From a virus, in the IMG/VR virus record IMGVR_UViG_3300019763_000002, positions 1 to 43,893 of that record: DNA of 43,893 nucleotides; one strand, 5' to 3'. The notes below the pieces were generated by a model. That model saw only the letters and a program-made list of their open reading frames with translations. It did no database searches and was not told the origin of the DNA. Every line of letters begins with the position of its first letter. Positions within the stretch are counted from its first letter, which is position 1. Below are positions 39,669 to 43,893 of the stretch, in pieces. The translations under genes and the position numbers were made by a program.

Positions 39669-40679
39669 TTAGTTAGTGATCAAGTAAGCTAACGGAATAT
39701 TTTTACGTTCAATCACTCGATCCCACACGCCAGCAGTTCCTAACTCAGCTAATGTAAAGCTATGGCCAGATGGTGTGCCTGTTTGTTGGAAGCCAAATGG
39801 ATGTAAAATCCAAGTGTTACGCAACCATAAAGTTTCGATGCCGCCACCGTCACCTTGAGCAGCTTCGCGCTCAACTTCAACAGGAGTATCAGGAGAACCA
39901 ACACCGTAACCGAATGCACCAGCGCCAAATAATACAGAAGTATATTTGAAGCCATCGGTTGAGCCAGCCGTTACAGTCATGCCATCGTCAACGATTACAC
40001 GCAAACCCATGTAAGTTGGGATAGTTAATTGACCTTGTGAGTCTGGAATATAAACAATATCGTCATTCTTAACCATCTGTTGCATAACTTGAGAGTGTAC
40101 AGCCATTGCAGATAACTGTGTTGCCATATCACCAAGCGAATAAACTGCTTCTGTAAACGCATCGCGGTTAAATCTAGTTGCCGCAGATTGCCCAGCGATT
40201 GACTCGCTAGCAACATCGTTAACCATGTCGCCTGAATCATTAGCCACGTTATCAGCTAAAACACCGTTAGACGCAGCAATTAAGCGACGTTGCCATTGGC
40301 GCATGAAATATGTGTCGGTACGTGCACGGATGTGATCCATCGCTTTTGCGCCCATCGCCAATTCAGATGCTAAATCAGCAACTTGCCAACCTTGGTTAAC
40401 AAAAGCTTTACGTGTGATTTGCTCACCTTGATCTGTTTTTTGAGGAGTTGCAGAAGAAGTTGGATCATCGCTTGAGTAGTTAGTCTCAACTGATCCGTCT
40501 AAATCTTTCCAGAATGGTAACTCGGCAGTTTTACCAGCCGCGTTTGCTAACTCATCTAAAAGCGCGTTGCGTGTAACAATACCGCTTTGAAAAAAAGCTG
40601 TTTTTTCTGGACCGTTTACCGCTGGTAAGTCGCGGAATACTGTGACATCAATGATGTCTGATAGTTTTGTAGTAGCCAT
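39669..40679 (-). CDS. Major capsid protein
   Basis: 336 aa, an HK97-fold coat protein judged by length, the place after scaffold, and sequence such as GWQVADLASELAMGAKAMDH, TDTYFMRQWQRRLI and AMAVHSQVMQQMVKND, typical of coat proteins without a protease-cleaved arm. The C-terminal part ends in RNTWILHPFGFQQTG, characteristic of these coats. Good ribosome binding site (AGAGGCACTTAA). The terminator just downstream suggests a much higher level than the following genes. Confidence 0.9.
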   Translation of the reverse strand: MATTKLSDIIDVTVFRDLPAVNGPEKTAFFQSGIVTRNALLDELANAAGKTAELPFWKDLDGSVETNYSSDDPTSSATPQKTDQGEQITRKAFVNQGWQVADLASELAMGAKAMDHIRARTDTYFMRQWQRRLIAASNGVLADNVANDSGDMVNDVASESIAGQSAATRFNRDAFTEAVYSLGDMATQLSAMAVHSQVMQQMVKNDDIVYIPDSQGQLTIPTYMGLRVIVDDGMTVTAGSTDGFKYTSVLFGAGAFGYGVGSPDTPVEVEREAAQGDGGGIETLWLRNTWILHPFGFQQTGTPSGHSFTLAELGTAGVWDRVIERKNIPLAYLITN

Positions 40680-40695
40680 TTAAGTGCCTCTTGTA

Positions 40696-41421
40696 TTAGT
40701 TGTAATACGCTGTTTTAAGCTGTTCATAACGTTGCGGATCGTCTTTCAATAATGCGCTAAGTTCAGCTCCAGAATATTCATTAAATTTTTTGTCAGGGGC
40801 ACGGCCTCCTTGATTGTTCGAGCCTTTAGCATTGCCGCCATTTTCGGTTGCAATATCAGCTTTCGTTAATGGCATCAATAAAGCGTTCTTTCTCAATTCA
40901 GCTTCAAAATCTGCCTGTTTTAGTGATGTAGCACGGCCACTATCATCTAAAAAAGTTACTTCGTCTGTCTCTGGGTCAATTTCTATATACCGTGAAACTA
41001 ACATTTTATAAGCATCAGAACCGCCTTTTACGGCATACTTGCTAGCCAATTCAGCCGCCATTGCTGACTTCTGTTTTTCTGCAAGCTTTTTCATTCGCTC
41101 TTTAAATTGATTTTCTGACTCGGTTGCTCGCTTTTCTGCATCTGCGATTTTCTGTGTCAAACGGCTTTCAATTTCTTCCGTATTACCCTCAGCTTTTGCT
41201 TTTTCATAAGCTTTTAATTCAGCCTGTGAAATTCGCTCAGCCTCGTTGTTCTTGTACTCAGCCAATTCCGCAGCGGTTAACTTAGTTTGTTTATCTAAAT
41301 CGTCAGCCGTTCTTTTGACTTTTAATAACCCAGCATGTGAATAACCGTCACCATCTTTAACATAATCGTTTTTAAGAAATTCTGGTAATTCGCTATACTG
41401 TTCTTCTGTTAGTTTCGACAT
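40696..41421 (-). CDS. Capsid scaffolding protein
   Basis: About 241 aa from the ATG at 41421 (a GTG two codons earlier is less likely). Long charged coiled-coil region (AELKAYEKAKAEGNTEEIES; QFKERMKKLAEKQKSAMAAE) is the hallmark of phage scaffolds; it lies between portal and capsid genes. The C-terminus is Gly/Asn-rich and then amphipathic, as in proteins that bind coat subunits. No protease domain. Confidence 0.85.
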   Translation of the reverse strand: MSKLTEEQYSELPEFLKNDYVKDGDGYSHAGLLKVKRTADDLDKQTKLTAAELAEYKNNEAERISQAELKAYEKAKAEGNTEEIESRLTQKIADAEKRATESENQFKERMKKLAEKQKSAMAAELASKYAVKGGSDAYKMLVSRYIEIDPETDEVTFLDDSGRATSLKQADFEAELRKNALLMPLTKADIATENGGNAKGSNNQGGRAPDKKFNEYSGAELSALLKDDPQRYEQLKTAYYN

Positions 41422-41454
41422 AATCACGGACCTGTCTTTGTTAGTTAAAAATAC

Positions 41455-41467
41455 GTATCACTGATAC
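41455..41467. promoter_or_regulatory. Palindrome GTATCACTGATAC upstream of scaffold
   Basis: A 6-bp inverted repeat with a 1-bp centre, 34 bp upstream of the scaffold start on the minus strand and 18 bp from the P8 operator on the plus strand. The core TATCACTGATA matches the tet operator core, probably by chance. It may be an operator for the late capsid transcript or nothing. Confidence 0.3.
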
Positions 41468-41484
41468 ACATAACGCTATAATAC

Positions 41485-41524
41485 TACTGGTCAGACCACT
41501 TGACAACTTTTAGTATGTTATAGT
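41485..41524 (+). promoter_or_regulatory. FadR-like operator/promoter module, copy P8
   Basis: Operator TACTGGTCAGACCACTT (41485-41501), 17 bp, TGT and the -10 TATAGT (41519-41524). Predicted start about 41531, 24 nt before the ATG at 41555, with AGGAGA between. It heads the island between scaffold and portal. Confidence 0.8.
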
Positions 41525-41554
41525 TGGTTTTGTCAAACGATTAGGAGATAAGAA

Positions 41555-41776
41555 ATGATAGAAAGAACGATGAAAACAGAAATACAATTAACCCCATCTG
41601 AGTTAGCGGAAGAATTTTGGTCAATGAATGCAACACAACAAGTAGGCTTCTTTACAGAGCTGCACAAGATATCAGAGGGAAGACTGCCATTTCAGTTGCA
41701 AAATGTAATTGAAGATGATTCGTTTAATGGTTATGCAAAATCAATTATGAGCACAATTGGTCAATACGGAGAATAA
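41555..41776 (+). CDS. Hypothetical phage protein, 73 aa
   Basis: Start supported by AGGAG. Helical protein with TPSELAEEFWSMNATQQVGF then FTELHKISEGRLPFQLQNVI, a layout seen in several small phage accessory proteins. No function known to me. First gene of the P8 island, 3 bp before the next. Confidence 0.65.
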   Translation: MIERTMKTEIQLTPSELAEEFWSMNATQQVGFFTELHKISEGRLPFQLQNVIEDDSFNGYAKSIMSTIGQYGE

Positions 41777-41779
41777 GAA

Positions 41780-41992
41780 ATGAAAAACAAAGATATGCCA
41801 GCGATGCCGCACATTAACAAGATGGGTGATATGGAAATGTCATATGGCGGGCTAACAAAACGCGAACAAGCAGCAATTACCATTCTTGCTGGGTTGGTTG
41901 CTAATCAGTTTAATTGTAATGATACAGCGGATTCGTTAACGGACAGAGCCGTAGAGTTGGCTGATAAGCTTTTTTATAAGTTGGAGGGTTGA
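41780..41992 (+). CDS. Widespread small phage protein, 70 aa
   Basis: DMPAMPHINKMG then GLTKREQAAITILAGLVAN and a C-terminal AVELADKLFYKLE make up a pattern I recall from many tailed phages of Gram-negative hosts, always unnamed. It lies between two other small genes with good ribosome binding sites. Function unknown. Confidence 0.7.
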   Translation: MKNKDMPAMPHINKMGDMEMSYGGLTKREQAAITILAGLVANQFNCNDTADSLTDRAVELADKLFYKLEG

Positions 41993-41994
41993 TT

Positions 41995-42240
41995 ATGAAA
42001 ACAATAACACTACCGCTTGAAGAGTATGAGCAATTAATAACGGAAAACGAAAAATTTAAAAAGAGCTTTGCTAACGACGATATAAGATGTGTTATCCATT
42101 TTGAGAAAACTATATTATTTAATCAATACATGTCTATTCTTGAGATAGATGGATTAAAAGAAAAGTGGATTGAAAAAAGTAATGACGTTATAGAAAAACT
42201 AAATAATGAATTAAGTAAAAAACCTTGGTGGAAATTCTAA
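41995..42240 (+). CDS. Helical hypothetical protein, 81 aa
   Basis: I take the ATG at 41995, 7 bp after GGAGG; it begins 2 bp after the previous stop. MKTITLPLEEYEQLITENEK is followed by a charged coiled coil ending KKPWWKF. The N-terminal phrase resembles small phage coiled-coil proteins that bind host factors, without identification. Confidence 0.65.
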   Translation: MKTITLPLEEYEQLITENEKFKKSFANDDIRCVIHFEKTILFNQYMSILEIDGLKEKWIEKSNDVIEKLNNELSKKPWWKF

Positions 42241-42241
42241 C

Positions 42242-42439
42242 ATGAAAATACCAACATACAACAAGAAAACAATTAAACTTAAATGGAGTGACGAACAAAA
42301 GCGCACACTCATTAGAGAATCAAAAAACATGCCAGTTAATGAACTAGCTAAGCTTGTAGGTGAATCACAATCGCGAACAATAACAATGTGTTCGCGGTTG
42401 GGTTGTGGTTATGTTACTGCTGTATTGGAGGAAGCATAA
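42242..42439 (+). CDS. Small HTH-like protein, 65 aa
   Basis: Residues 14-55 (WSDEQKRTLIRESKNMPVN, then ELAKLVGESQSRTITMCSRL) have the look of a Myb/SANT- or sigma-like helix-turn-helix, with a basic N-terminus. It could bind DNA and is one of the few candidate regulators in this genome. It starts 1 bp after its neighbour, and its end overlaps the portal gene by 26 bp. Confidence 0.6.
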   Translation: MKIPTYNKKTIKLKWSDEQKRTLIRESKNMPVNELAKLVGESQSRTITMCSRLGCGYVTAVLEEA

Positions 42440-43892
42440 CACCACCATCATTTTCTAACTCAGCCAGAGTTTCTTCTGCACTCTGGCTATCCCATCCACC
42501 GTTAGCCATTGCTCGAACAACTTGGTCACGTGTTCTAACGCCCATCTGATAAGCTTCAAATAACGCTTTAACTTCTTCAACTGTTAATTTAGGCGTAGAG
42601 AAATCACGCGGCATTTCAATAATAATATCTTCGTAGTTATTCACATCATCAGGCGACACTAAGCCTTCGAACATTGCACAAAAAGCACATATACGATTGA
42701 AGCTTTCTTCTGCATTGTCTGCAATAGTATTTAATAAGGCATTCTGGGCGCTTGCGACAATATCCGCCTCGGTAGCTGTCATGTTGCTAGCTTGAGCGCC
42801 CGACTTGCCACCCATCTCTGACACTTGTTTTTTGCTTGAATCAAAGTACCAGTGAAAATCATCCATTTCTGCTTGTGTACTTTCAACAGATACCTCAACG
42901 TTATTTGGTAAAGCGTTTACTGAATATGGCCCTGACTCTATGTGTTTGCGCTCGTTTAGTTGCTCAAATAAATCATCATCACCAGTTCGCCAACCTTTTG
43001 TGTAAGTAGTTGGTAGTAACGCTTTTTGCGCTTCTTTATAATCAGCGCTTACACGATATCGAGCTAATACTTTTTCACTAATGCCGTACAAGTAACCAAG
43101 CTGCCGAGGTAATGCGCCGACCGGTAATTCTTCATCACATACAATTTCAGCTGGGATAAAGTTTAATCGTGAGCCGCCAACAGTCATATAGTCGCGTTCA
43201 CCTGGCGTTCCTGTGCCGTCGCCACCATAAACTATTTTTTGTTGATAGTATTCGCCATCTTCATCAAGCGCCAAAATCAAGTAGGACAATACTTCTTCTG
43301 GCTTGTAACTGTCTTGATTAAAATTAGTGCCACGCTCAAGCAATGCCATAAATGACAATTTCATAGCACCATTAACGCGCGTAAAATCCCAATTGACAAG
43401 ATTTTCACGCGAATATTGTTTTACAACAGCGCGAGGATTTAATTGTTTAGCGTCACTAATGCTAATACTCTCTAAATCAACACCGCTCAACCCCTGATAG
43501 TCTGCAACAAGAACTTGGAATTTTACTTGCAATACATTATTAACAGCACACTCAATCGCGCTATTTAATGTAGTGCCGTCGTTGTCGATGTTATCTTGTA
43601 GATATTCAATCTTAGATGGGAAATCGCTTTCGGTATCGCTTATACGCATCTTACCAAGCAATTCGCGTCTTGTATCATCTGTGTCGCTATCAAACTCTGC
43701 GCCTAGTAAGTATGTGTCATATCTATTTATAGCCCTTGTGCTTGTTGTATCAACTTGCGAGGGATGCGGTAAATAAGTAGTTGTTTTCTTTTTAATTCGA
43801 GGTGAACCCTCCACACAATCACGCACTTGCTCGACCGCTTTTATCGTATCGCTGTAGTCTGTGTGTGTCGGTAGCTTTAAGTTATCAGTCAT
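42414..43892 (-). CDS. Portal protein (DUF4055 family)
   Basis: 492 aa, normal for a siphovirus portal. LNFIPAEIVCDEELPVGALP, YGISEKVLARYRVSADYKEA and QNALLNTIADNAEESFNRIC match the DUF4055 portal layout: clip, wing and the long crown helix. It forms the dodecameric DNA gate at the capsid vertex. Read through the join it follows the MuF-like gene, and it precedes scaffold and capsid. Its first 40 codons are repeated at 1-123. Confidence 0.88.
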   Translation of the reverse strand: MTDNLKLPTHTDYSDTIKAVEQVRDCVEGSPRIKKKTTTYLPHPSQVDTTSTRAINRYDTYLLGAEFDSDTDDTRRELLGKMRISDTESDFPSKIEYLQDNIDNDGTTLNSAIECAVNNVLQVKFQVLVADYQGLSGVDLESISISDAKQLNPRAVVKQYSRENLVNWDFTRVNGAMKLSFMALLERGTNFNQDSYKPEEVLSYLILALDEDGEYYQQKIVYGGDGTGTPGERDYMTVGGSRLNFIPAEIVCDEELPVGALPRQLGYLYGISEKVLARYRVSADYKEAQKALLPTTYTKGWRTGDDDLFEQLNERKHIESGPYSVNALPNNVEVSVESTQAEMDDFHWYFDSSKKQVSEMGGKSGAQASNMTATEADIVASAQNALLNTIADNAEESFNRICAFCAMFEGLVSPDDVNNYEDIIIEMPRDFSTPKLTVEEVKALFEAYQMGVRTRDQVVRAMANGGWDSQSAEETLAELENDGGVMLPPIQQ

Positions 43893-43893
43893 G
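43771..43893. repeat. Terminal direct repeat, right copy
   Basis: Identical to bases 1-123. This copy is joined to the intact portal gene. With the left copy it shows that the contig closes to a circle of about 43,770 bp. Confidence 0.95.

Noticed and set aside
41455-41467. True tet operator
   Set aside because: Only the short core matches and no TetR-type gene is present; probably chance.

Overview
The window reads as one complete genome of a tailed, siphovirus-type phage, assembled as a circle. Bases 1-123 are repeated exactly at 43771-43893, so the unique length is about 43,770 bp, and the portal gene runs across the join. The DNA is AT-rich. No integrase, excisionase or convincing CI-type repressor is visible, so a lytic or non-integrating life style is the simplest reading. 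The host is probably a gammaproteobacterium, perhaps marine. This is suggested by an outer-membrane beta-barrel gene, the form of the SSB tail and a family of operators that look like FadR sites. No host gene is present, so the host remains an inference.

The late genes are on the minus strand and run leftward through the join: terminase (6980-5333), a beta-helix/repeat fibre and small proteins (5283-2612), a MuF-like head protein (2621-1485), portal (43892-42414), scaffold and major capsid (41421-39669), small head proteins, holin-like and neck proteins (39605-36736), 3-TM holin, tail completion, terminator and tube proteins (33881-31230), the G/GT tail chaperones with a -1 frameshift signal (28172-27301), tape measure (26819-22977), and distal tail proteins ending with an NlpC/P60-like protein and a Lom-like barrel (22977-19141). 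A second minus-strand operon of hypothetical genes (10087-7073) has its own sigma70-like promoter and terminator. A 550-bp gene-free region (10088-10638) carries eight TTTTGGGTAAAT-type iterons and a (GTAA)9 tract and is the likely replication origin. It faces a plus-strand replication/recombination block (10639-17885): HTH protein, DUF3987 ATPase, CHC2 primase, SF2 helicase, tRNA-like element, RecE-type exonuclease, SSB and RuvC-like resolvase. A lysozyme-like protein follows at 18672.

Six islands of small plus-strand genes interrupt the minus-strand late genes. Each island, and two points in the replication block, begins with a copy of one promoter module: a 17-bp palindrome (best copy AACTGGTCGTACCAGTT), exactly 17 bp, then a TATAGT-like -10 that is usually preceded by TGT. 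The palindrome is centred near -38 and strongly resembles the 17-bp operator of the host fatty-acid regulator FadR, in the position where FadR activates fabA. The window may therefore contain a phage regulon wired to a host acyl-CoA-responsive activator. This is the main finding, and it is a hypothesis.

The island at 28341-31184 is the most unusual cargo: a DUF3440/PAPS-reductase-like protein (IbrA type), an ectoine-synthase-like cupin with the family's metal-site residues, a ParB-like protein (IbrB type) and two small proteins, all translationally coupled and closed by a terminator. Other points of note are a tRNA-like element beginning at the predicted transcription start of one promoter, a pseudoknot-like leader before the tail chaperone gene, and a capsid-gene terminator that buries the next gene's ribosome binding site.
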